A DNA stretch of 12,301 nucleotides from Thermoleophilaceae bacterium (GTDB taxonomy: Bacteria; Actinomycetota; Thermoleophilia; Solirubrobacterales; JACPNS01), in contig JAEMRJ010000065.1 of assembly GCA_016463365.1 (NCBI GenBank), positions 1 to 12,301 on the forward strand. Reading direction: 5' to 3'. How positions within the stretch are numbered: position 1 is the first letter of the stretch; the number at the start of each line of letters is the position of its first letter. Both the position numbers and the translations under genes were made by a program. The notes under the pieces were generated by a model. That model searched no databases, was not told where the DNA came from, and saw nothing but the letters and a program-made list of their open reading frames with translations. Below, piece after piece: positions 6,218-12,266 of this stretch.

Positions 6218-7048
6218 ATGAGCCAGGCAACCGCCGGCGTGACCCACATGCCGATTGACGAAATGGAAGCGATCTGGGGCGGTGTCTTCAAGCGCGCACG
6301 CGGTTCGCTCGGTATCCAGGGCTTCGGTCTTGGCGTGATGGACCTGCCGCCGGACTTCGACCGCGCGCCCCGACACGTTCACTCCTTCGACGGTCAGGAA
6401 GAGGTCTACATCCCGCTCGCCGGAAGCGGCTGGTTGGACGTCGGCGCCGAGCGGGTCCACGTCGACCCCGGCGTGGCAGTGCGCGTCGGACCGAGCGCCA
6501 GCCGCACGCTGATCTCTGGCCCCGAGGGCCTGCGCACCCTGATCGTCGGCGGCACGCCCGGCCAGGCCTACCAGTCCTTCTCGCCGATGGACCTCGGCGC
6601 GCCCGACCCGATCCCCGGCGAGCTCCCGGGCATCAAGGCTGCAGTCGGCTTCGACTCCACCGAGGACTACCTCGCGGTCCCGGTCGAGGGTTGCGGCGTG
6701 ATCAGCGGCGTGGTCGACGGAGTCAGCTTCTACCCGCTGGGTCGCGCGCTCGGCGTCAGCGCGTTCGGTCTGGCCGAGATCGAGATCGAGCCCAACACGG
6801 ACGGCGAGAGCAACTACCCGCGCCACAACCATGCAGAAGACGGGCAGGAAGAGGTCTACGCGATCGCGCGCGGATCGGGAACCGTCGAGGCCGGAGACGA
6901 ACGGGTCGAACTGAAAGCCGGCGAGATGATCAGCGTCGCCCCAGAGATCGTGCGCAAGTGGCACGCGGGCGATGAGGGCATCCGCCTGATCGCGATCGGC
7001 GCGCCTGCCGGCAAGCCCTACAAGTCAAACAACCCGACGATCCTCTAG
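6218..7048 (+). CDS. bicupin (two-domain cupin) protein
   Basis: A 276-residue protein with two cupin domains from an evident duplication. Domain 1 carries PRHVHSFDGQEEVY (residues 51-64) and domain 2 carries PRHNHAEDGQEEVY (201-214), exactly 150 residues apart. Each has the HxH and glutamate of cupin motif 1, so each could hold a metal. Only domain 2 keeps the motif 2 histidine (RKWH, H249); in domain 1 that place reads PSASRTL with no histidine. Cupins include dioxygenases, isomerases and sugar- or acid-binding proteins; nothing here identifies the reaction. No signal peptide is present. The gene starts divergently from the Nudix gene and ends in a CTAG shared with the stop codon of the crotonase gene. 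Confidence 0.88.
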   Translation: MSQATAGVTHMPIDEMEAIWGGVFKRARGSLGIQGFGLGVMDLPPDFDRAPRHVHSFDGQEEVYIPLAGSGWLDVGAERVHVDPGVAVRVGPSASRTLISGPEGLRTLIVGGTPGQAYQSFSPMDLGAPDPIPGELPGIKAAVGFDSTEDYLAVPVEGCGVISGVVDGVSFYPLGRALGVSAFGLAEIEIEPNTDGESNYPRHNHAEDGQEEVYAIARGSGTVEAGDERVELKAGEMISVAPEIVRKWHAGDEGIRLIAIGAPAGKPYKSNNPTIL

Positions 7049-7803
7049 ACGCCGGCGCCGCCGCGACCGGCGCCGCCGGCAAACCGCTCGGCGCCCTTCA
7101 TCGCAACTTCAAGCACCTCGAGTCCGCCATCGGCCTCGATCTTCAGGCCTTCGTCGAGCGGCATCCCGAAGCCGGCCAGCAGCGATGCCCGGTCGGCGAG
7201 CATCGTCTCGGGCGGGAACTGCGCGAGCTGTTCGGTCAGCGCAAGCGCCGCAGTCAGGTGCTCGCCCGCCGGCACGCGCCGCGTGACGAGTCCGATCTGC
7301 TCGGCCTCATCAAGCTCGACCATCCGCCCGGTCAGCACCAGATCAAGCGCGCGGCCAAGGCCCACAACGCGTGCAATCCGCTGCGTACCGCCGTCGATCA
7401 ACGGCACGCCCCAGCGCCGCTCCGGGAAACCAAACGTTGTCCCTTCAGCGCAGATCCGCAGGTCGCACCACAGCGCCAGTTCAAATCCGCCGGCCAGCGC
7501 CCAGCCGGAAACGGCCGCGATCGTCGGCTTGGGGCTGGTCTGCCTGGTGAATCCCATCGGGTCTTTCCCGGCGAGGATCCGTGGGCTGTAGGAGTCCAGC
7601 GCCTTCAGGTCGGCCCCGGCGCAGAAGGCCTCGCCGCCCGCGCCGGTCAGGATCATGCAGAGCGCCTCTTCGTCGGCGACGAAACGCTCGTAGGCGGCCT
7701 CGAGCTGATCGGCGGTCGGCCCGTCAACGGCGTTGCGCCGCTCGGGACGGTTGATCGTGACGACTGCTGCTGCGCCGATGCGCTCGTAGTTCACTTCAGC
7801 CAT
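7045..7803 (-). CDS. enoyl-CoA hydratase/isomerase (crotonase) family protein
   Basis: A 252-residue crotonase-fold enzyme acting on acyl-CoA thioesters. The oxyanion-hole segments are FCAGADLKAL (residues 60-69) and GWALAGGFELAL (100-111), followed by FGFPERRWGVPLIDGGTQR (124-142). E108 and E128 align with the two catalytic glutamates of enoyl-CoA hydratase, so hydratase activity is plausible. A dedicated acyl chain or pathway cannot be read from the sequence. ATG 7801-7803 is chosen because crotonases begin near this point; the frame extends further upstream into the neighbouring gene. The C-terminus is an odd glycine-rich tail (AGGAGRGGAGV). It starts 8 bp after the stop of the small membrane gene and is probably cotranscribed with it. 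Confidence 0.92.
   Translation of the reverse strand: MAEVNYERIGAAAVVTINRPERRNAVDGPTADQLEAAYERFVADEEALCMILTGAGGEAFCAGADLKALDSYSPRILAGKDPMGFTRQTSPKPTIAAVSGWALAGGFELALWCDLRICAEGTTFGFPERRWGVPLIDGGTQRIARVVGLGRALDLVLTGRMVELDEAEQIGLVTRRVPAGEHLTAALALTEQLAQFPPETMLADRASLLAGFGMPLDEGLKIEADGGLEVLEVAMKGAERFAGGAGRGGAGV
7053..7075. terminator. GC-rich hairpin just beyond the bicupin stop, weak terminator candidate
   Basis: The self-complementary octamer CGGCGCCG occurs twice (7053-7060 and 7068-7075) with 7 nt between, giving an 8-bp stem. It begins 5 nt past the bicupin stop but lies within the last codons of the crotonase gene, in its glycine-rich tail. No T-run follows. It could also be a by-product of GC-rich coding for Gly and Ala. 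Confidence 0.25.
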
Positions 7804-7811
7804 GGCGCTGC

Positions 7812-8117
7812 CTAGCCACGATTCCCGGAGTAGGTCGGGTTGGTGATGCCCGTCCAGATCATCGCGATGAACAACACCAGGACGATTCGCAGCCACGTCT
7901 GCCAGTCCGATTCCCAGATCGCCAGGGCCAGCATGTAGGGCAGGGTCAAGATCCAGATCAGCACCTGCAGAGCGTCTGACTGGTCCTGCATCCAGCCCCA
8001 GATGTCGTCGAGCGTGTCGGGCGAGAAGATCATCAGGCCGAAGAAGATCAGCCACACCAGGTTGAACGGCGCCGCGGTGCTGGCTGACTTCCTCGATCTG
8101 CCTGAAGACCGTGTCAC
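7812..8117 (-). CDS. small membrane protein, unknown function
   Basis: A 101-residue protein I do not recognise. It has a short basic N-terminus (RSSGRSRK) and three hydrophobic segments near residues 18-31, 50-68 and 75-90. It is rich in tryptophan, with seven Trp, several at predicted membrane edges. The loop between segments 1 and 2 is acidic (DTLDDIWGWMQDQSD). The proposed GTG start (8115-8117) lies 10 bp after the stop of the large secreted-protein gene. The crotonase gene begins 8 bp after its stop. The tight spacing supports a three-gene minus-strand operon. The frame is well placed between genes and the hydrophobic pattern is convincing, so it is likely real despite its size. Confidence 0.7.
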   Translation of the reverse strand: MTRSSGRSRKSASTAAPFNLVWLIFFGLMIFSPDTLDDIWGWMQDQSDALQVLIWILTLPYMLALAIWESDWQTWLRIVLVLFIAMIWTGITNPTYSGNRG

Positions 8118-8127
8118 GAGCTCAAGA

Positions 8128-11100
8128 CTATGGGAAAGTGATCACTCCGCCATCACTGGACGGGACGATGTCGAAGCTGCGGATCGCCTCGTAGCTGCCG
8201 GCCGCGTCGTCGGCGATGACCTTCAGATCGTGCGCGCCGAGGCCCATGCCGGAAGTGTTGATCGAAGTGCCCGACACGCAGTTCTGCGAGACGATCACGT
8301 TGTCAATCGCGCACCGGAATGTGAACGGCCCGGTTCCGTCGATCGAGAAGAGGACGCCGAGCGCGCTGCCCTTGATGATTGGCTGCCCCTCCGAGGGCGC
8401 GAGGATCGTCAGGACCGGATCGGCCGGCGGCGGTGGGTCCCCCACGGTCACGGCAGCCTTCAGCACGGTCACATGGCCGCGGTAGTCGGCCGCGCTGATC
8501 TCGATGTCGGCATCGCCATCGGGCAGATCGCTGAACGAGCAGCGCAGATTTCCGTTGATGATCGTGATGTTTCCCTTGACCACTCCACCCTTGCGAAGCG
8601 TGACGCTGCACTCGCCAGAGCTTGGATCGACTCCGCTGCCCAGATCCGAGACCTCAGTGAAGATGTCGAAGAACGCCGGGCGGAAGCGATTGTCGGCGAA
8701 GCCGTTGCCGTCGGAGTCGAGGTCTCCCGTGTCGACAAACCTCATCTCCGGCGGCAAGGTGTCAACAGTGAAGCCCCGCTTGACGATCGTCACCGTGCCG
8801 ACGTAGTTTCGCGCGGTGATCTCCACCTCAACGTCGCCGTCCGGCAGGCCTTCAAGCGAGCAGACCACGCGGTCGGCCTGCATGACGATGATGTTGCCCT
8901 TGACCACGCCCTTGTTCACGACCTTCGCAAGGCACGAGGTGGCCGCGGGATCGACGCCGCTGCCAAGGTCCACGATTTCCGTGAAGACATCGAAGAACGA
9001 GAGGCGGAAGCGCCTGTCGGCAATGCCGTCGTCGTTGCTGTCGGCGTCCTCGGGGTTGGTGAGCGTGATCTCTGGCGGTGAGCGGTCGACGATCAGTTCG
9101 CCCTCGTCGATCCCTTCCTTCCTGACCGGATCCCAACCGCGAACGGAGACCTTGTAGCTGCCGTCGGGCACGTTCTCGAAGACGCACACGCCCTTCGACC
9201 GACCGGTGTCGCGATCGGTGACGATCTTTGCGCTGCCCTTGACCGAGCCGTCCCAGCCCTTGCGCTCGCATTCGACGGTGACCTCGCCCTGCGGGTAGTA
9301 GAGGCTGTCGTCGCTGATCTCGAAATCCATCTGAGCATCGATCGACTCTTGGACATGAAAGCGGCGCGCGGCCACATCGACCACCGGCGGCGAGCCGTCA
9401 ACGATCACGCTGTGCTTGAGCACGGTCACGTGCCCGCGGTAGTCGTACGCGGTCAGCGAGACCAGGCCCGGTCCGGGCGGGGCGTCGTTGAAGCCGCAGC
9501 TGAAGCTCCCGTCGGCGAGCTTCTCGATCGAGCCGAACAGGATCGCGAGCGTCGGGTCGTTCTCGCTGGTGAGCGAGCATTCGAGCCTCCCTTCGTCCAC
9601 CCCTGAGATCGCGTCGCTCGCGCTGAGCGAAACGGAGAAGTCCTGGTCGCGGAACACTGTGCCCGGCAGACTTAGAAGAGTGATCACCGGCCCCTCTGTG
9701 TCGACAGTGATCGCGGCCTTCAGCACCGTGACGTGCCCGGTGCTGTCGCTGACGCTCAGCGTCAGTTCGTGGTCGCCGTCGGGCACGGACTCAAAGCGCG
9801 CGAAGCCCTTCGAGCGACCGGAGTCCCGATCGGTGACGACCTTCGCTCTACTGACCTGGCCGGTCGAGAGTTCGGCTTCGGCCGTGATCTCGCTCTGCGG
9901 GTGGGTCAGCGTGTCGTCGGTGACGTCGAACTCGACCTCCACCTGCGGGCTGTCGAAGACGAGTTCGCCCGGCGACGAGAGCTGGACGACCGGCGCCTCG
10001 CTGTCGACGGTGTAGGACCGCTTCAGCACGGTCACGTGGCCGTCGCGGCTGGCGATCGAGAAGACGACCGTTACCGGCCCAGCGGCATTAGTGACCTCGC
10101 AGCCGAAGTAGCCGCTGCCCATGTCGCGGACGGACTTGACCTTGCCGCGAACTGCGGCGCGGGCGGCATCCGGACTCTCAAGATCGCAGCGCGCGCTTGA
10201 TTCGTCAATGCCGTTGCCGCCGTCGGCCACCTGGGTCCAGACGTGGAAGTTCCAGTGCCGGAGCTCGTCGTCAGCGAAGCCATCGCCGTCGGAGTCATCA
10301 TCGCGCGGATCGACGGTCGAGACGCTCGGCGGGCAGGGAATGGCCGGGTACTTGGCCGTGGTGTTTGTCTGGCCGCCGTTGTGGCCGAGGATGACGCCGC
10401 GGGCTTCGCGGGCGCTGCAACTGGCCGGCTTGCCCTTGGCCACGAAGACCGGCGCGTCGATGTCGATGTTCAGGTCGGTGAGCGGCAGCTGCGGCAGACC
10501 GTCGACCACGAAGGAAGAGCGGCCGTCAGCGCCGGTGACGAGGTCCACCGTGAAGAGCGCGACCGCGTTCTGGCTGAGGCGGATCGCGGCTCTCGGCTTG
10601 GCGCCGCGTGGGTACGAGTTGTAGATGGCACCGCTCATCGTGCCCGGGAAGCCTTCGATCCCGACGCTCAATCTGCCGAGCTGCGCCCGCTCGGGGCACG
10701 TGCTCGTGGAGACTTCAGCTGCGGTGCATGACGGGCCGCTGATCAGAGCGGTGTCGTCCCAGTCGCCGATCCCTGAGAGGTCGATTTTGGCGCCGACGCG
10801 GTGGTACTCGTGCGTGACGCCAGCCGGAGCGCGAGCGCCGGAGCCGAGCTTGGCACCGAACGACTTGGGCTGGGTCGCCTTCGTCGTTGAGTCACGGAAC
10901 TCGAACCCGCCGGTGAAGATCAGCTTGTCGCAGCCGACCGCGGTGTACGGCGATGTGCGTGACTCGTTTGTGCCATCCGCGAACGTGCCCTGCGCCTGGA
11001 ACCGCTGCTCTCTGCAGGAGGTCGAGTTGTAGAGCTGGTTGGCGGTCGAGTTGCGGCCGGTGAAGTTGAGGCTCATCCGCTGGATGCGCGAACGCACCGA

Positions 11101-11628
11101 GACGCCGAGCACCGAGACGCCGAAGTTCGCGCCGCTGATCGAGTGACGCAGCCCGCCACCGTTGGTGAACGAGACCCGATCGCGCAAGTAGATCTTGCCG
11201 GTCAGGCCGAGCGCAGAGAGCGGCGGGCGCAGAACGATTCCGAGGGAGAACTCGGAGTCGTCGGCCGGGTCGGAGATGGGGTAGATGTCGCCCTGAACGG
11301 AGACGTTGGCGCCGGCGACGTTGATGACCGTCGTGGTGTGGCCCGAGCGCGGAGTCTGGCAACGGTCGGCCTTGAAATCGGCGACCGGGCAGGCTGGCGT
11401 GGAAGAGGGGTCGTGCATCATGCCCGGCGGCAGGTCGACATAGATGCTGGTGAGCGTCTGCGTGCCCTTGGCGACGTAGGTGAAGCTGAGGTCGGTCGGT
11501 GCACCGGCCTGCGTTGTCGCGGTGCTGCTGGAGAGCGTGAAGGCCCAGGCCGAACTGGCGCAAAAAGTCATCGCCGAGCCGAGCACGGCAAGGATGACGA
11601 TCAATCGAACAAAACGAACTGCACGCAT
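8128..11628 (-). CDS. large secreted modular protein with Ig-like repeats and calcium-loop motifs
   Basis: An 1166-residue exported protein. Residues 1-29 form a signal peptide (basic start, hydrophobic core, AWA before F30). Residues 30-433 contain four close cysteine pairs (80/90, 205/233, 301/311, 404/432). They read like the N-terminal region of secreted proteins abundant in Thermoleophilia, with TTQAGAPTDLSF, TCPERAQLGRL and a GLPQLPLTDLNI stretch. Residues 434-1066 are six Ig-like repeats of about 100 residues. Most end in GHVTVLK and then a TVDxxxP linker. DxDxDGxxD-type loops start at D445, D863 and D971. Residues 1067-1166 form a last beta domain with C1106/C1117. There is no LPXTG, membrane anchor or catalytic motif, so it is probably a secreted or loosely held surface protein with a binding or structural role. 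Start 11628 is chosen for its signal peptide and strong Shine-Dalgarno; an in-frame ATG at 11745 also has one. Confidence 0.88.
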   Translation of the reverse strand: MRAVRFVRLIVILAVLGSAMTFCASSAWAFTLSSSTATTQAGAPTDLSFTYVAKGTQTLTSIYVDLPPGMMHDPSSTPACPVADFKADRCQTPRSGHTTTVINVAGANVSVQGDIYPISDPADDSEFSLGIVLRPPLSALGLTGKIYLRDRVSFTNGGGLRHSISGANFGVSVLGVSVRSRIQRMSLNFTGRNSTANQLYNSTSCREQRFQAQGTFADGTNESRTSPYTAVGCDKLIFTGGFEFRDSTTKATQPKSFGAKLGSGARAPAGVTHEYHRVGAKIDLSGIGDWDDTALISGPSCTAAEVSTSTCPERAQLGRLSVGIEGFPGTMSGAIYNSYPRGAKPRAAIRLSQNAVALFTVDLVTGADGRSSFVVDGLPQLPLTDLNIDIDAPVFVAKGKPASCSAREARGVILGHNGGQTNTTAKYPAIPCPPSVSTVDPRDDDSDGDGFADDELRHWNFHVWTQVADGGNGIDESSARCDLESPDAARAAVRGKVKSVRDMGSGYFGCEVTNAAGPVTVVFSIASRDGHVTVLKRSYTVDSEAPVVQLSSPGELVFDSPQVEVEFDVTDDTLTHPQSEITAEAELSTGQVSRAKVVTDRDSGRSKGFARFESVPDGDHELTLSVSDSTGHVTVLKAAITVDTEGPVITLLSLPGTVFRDQDFSVSLSASDAISGVDEGRLECSLTSENDPTLAILFGSIEKLADGSFSCGFNDAPPGPGLVSLTAYDYRGHVTVLKHSVIVDGSPPVVDVAARRFHVQESIDAQMDFEISDDSLYYPQGEVTVECERKGWDGSVKGSAKIVTDRDTGRSKGVCVFENVPDGSYKVSVRGWDPVRKEGIDEGELIVDRSPPEITLTNPEDADSNDDGIADRRFRLSFFDVFTEIVDLGSGVDPAATSCLAKVVNKGVVKGNIIVMQADRVVCSLEGLPDGDVEVEITARNYVGTVTIVKRGFTVDTLPPEMRFVDTGDLDSDGNGFADNRFRPAFFDIFTEVSDLGSGVDPSSGECSVTLRKGGVVKGNITIINGNLRCSFSDLPDGDADIEISAADYRGHVTVLKAAVTVGDPPPPADPVLTILAPSEGQPIIKGSALGVLFSIDGTGPFTFRCAIDNVIVSQNCVSGTSINTSGMGLGAHDLKVIADDAAGSYEAIRSFDIVPSSDGGVITFP
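8431..10329 (-). repeat. six tandem Ig-like protein repeats, order A-B-C-B-A-A
   Basis: Module limits are approximate: A1 9982-10329, B1 9676-9981, C 9379-9675, B2 9061-9378, A2 8743-9060, A3 8431-8742. Type A has a DxDxDG-like loop, then FFDxFTExxDLGSGVD (diverged in A1), and a cysteine pair. Type B has a DDxLxxPQ segment and TDRDxGRSKG. Type C has SASDAISGVDEG and a cysteine pair. The GHVTVLK codons recur at 10021-10041, 9718-9738, 9415-9435, 8779-8799 (as GTVTIVK) and 8458-8478. Spacings are 303, 303, 636 and 321 bp; the long step is module B2, where the motif has decayed. The pattern resembles bacterial Ig-like repeats whose units end in GNxxxxxxTVDxxAP. Confidence 0.8.
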
Positions 11629-11762
11629 GTTTCCCCCTGGAGCAATGAGCGCCCAGCCACCGAGCGTGGGCGCAAAAGTTGAAGCATCCGTGCGTGTTGA
11701 TGGCCAGCAACTGAACGCCTGGCCTGGCTGCACGCGGACCCCCATCCGCCTGCCTCCCCGTT
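11629..11762 (-). promoter_or_regulatory. foldable 5' leader of the secreted-protein gene (unrecognised)
   Basis: The predicted transcript start near 11762 leaves a leader of about 134 nt. It can form a 7-bp stem GCGCCCA/TGGGCGC (11649-11655 with 11667-11673) just ahead of the Shine-Dalgarno. A 6-bp hairpin GGCCAG/CTGGCC (11702-11707 with 11719-11724) is enclosed by GCGTG/CACGC (11692-11696 with 11731-11735). A hairpin GCGGA/TCCGC (11734-11749) competes with that outer stem. I do not recognise any known riboswitch. Stable stems are expected by chance in GC-rich DNA, so a regulatory role is an inference. Confidence 0.3.
11633..11638 (-). promoter_or_regulatory. Shine-Dalgarno of the secreted-protein gene
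   Basis: On the minus strand AGGGGG sits four bases before ATG 11628. The signal peptide begins at that ATG, so this site supports the shorter, 1166-residue product. Confidence 0.65.
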
Positions 11763-11768
11763 GGGGCG

Positions 11769-11797
11769 ATCATAACGACCCGAAGCTGCGATTACAA
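11769..11797 (-). promoter_or_regulatory. sigma70-like promoter for the secreted-protein operon
   Basis: On the minus strand TTGTAA (11792-11797) and TATGAT (11769-11774) are separated by exactly 17 bp. The -10 element matches TATAAT at five of six positions and the -35 matches TTGACA at four of six. The stretch is clearly more AT-rich than its surroundings and lies in the divergent gap between the secreted-protein gene and the S4 gene. Confidence 0.55.
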
Positions 11798-11833
11798 ACT
11801 TTTACGTAGTGCGTCGCTGCGAGAATCGACGGC

Positions 11834-12202
11834 GTGGAGAGCGTTCGCGTTGATCGGTGGCTGGTGGCTGTGCGGGTCTACAAGACGCGCGGGGATGCCA
11901 CTGACGCCTGCGCTGGCGGGAAGGTGCGGGTGAACGATCGGGCGGTGAAGGCTGCATCTCCTTTGCGCGTGGGCGATCGGGTTGTCGCGCGGGTGGGGGA
12001 TCGCTCGCGCGAGCTTGAGGTGGTTCGGTTGATCGAGAAGAGGGTGGGAGCGGCCGTTGCGGCCGAGTGCTTTGTTGACCACTCAGAGCCGGTCGAACCC
12101 CGCCGCCGCGAGTTCGTTCCGCGAGTAGCCGAGCGCGAAGCCGGCGCCGGTCGACCGACCAAGCGCGACCGCCGGAACATGGAGAAGTTTCGCGGGCGCT
12201 GA
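11834..12202 (+). CDS. S4-domain RNA-binding protein (Hsp15-like)
   Basis: A 122-residue protein with an N-terminal S4 domain (residues 4-50: VRVDRWLVAVRVYKTRGDAT, then GGKVRVNDRAVKAASPLRVGDRV) and a basic C-terminus (GRPTKRDRRNMEKFRGR). This is the layout of Hsp15 (HslR), which in E. coli binds free 50S subunits carrying stalled nascent chains. The function here is inferred from family only. The GTG at 11834 is chosen because the S4 motif starts at once. No clear Shine-Dalgarno is seen. GAGAAT at 11821-11826 lies 7 nt before the GTG, so a leaderless transcript is possible. It is divergent from the secreted-protein gene, and the tRNA gene follows 64 bp downstream. Confidence 0.88.
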   Translation: MESVRVDRWLVAVRVYKTRGDATDACAGGKVRVNDRAVKAASPLRVGDRVVARVGDRSRELEVVRLIEKRVGAAVAAECFVDHSEPVEPRRREFVPRVAEREAGAGRPTKRDRRNMEKFRGR

Positions 12203-12203
12203 C

Positions 12204-12222
12204 GGGCGATTACTATTTGCCC
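12204..12222 (+). terminator. small hairpin after the S4 gene, weak terminator candidate
   Basis: GGGCGA (12204-12209) can pair with TTGCCC (12217-12222), including one G-T pair, around a 7-nt loop. It begins one base after the S4 stop codon. No T-run follows. The rest of the gap to the tRNA (12223-12266) shows no convincing promoter. Confidence 0.25.
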
Positions 12223-12266
12223 TGCGCTTGGGGATTGGCGATGATTGCCGATACCTCTGGTCACGC

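Noticed and set aside
5990..6964. 324-codon minus-strand open frame opposite the bicupin gene
   Set aside because: It is antisense to a clear bicupin with a Shine-Dalgarno and overlaps the Nudix gene in another frame.
7804..8055. Upstream extension of the crotonase frame
   Set aside because: Crotonase homology begins at ATG 7803. The extension overlaps the small membrane gene in another frame.
8002..9081. 359-codon plus-strand open frame opposite the secreted-protein gene
   Set aside because: It runs across three minus-strand features and consists of shadow repeats of the Ig-like modules.
8431..10329. CRISPR-like array suggested by regularly spaced similar 20-mers
   Set aside because: The repeats are about 300 bp apart, degenerate, in one reading frame, and encode a protein motif.
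11629..11820. Known riboswitch (cobalamin, c-di-GMP, c-di-AMP) ahead of the secreted-protein gene
   Set aside because: I looked for their conserved boxes and found none. The leader is reported only as unrecognised structure.
12203..12266. tRNA promoter between the S4 gene and the tRNA
   Set aside because: TACTAT and TTGGGG boxes can be found, but none has a partner at proper spacing, so no promoter is called.
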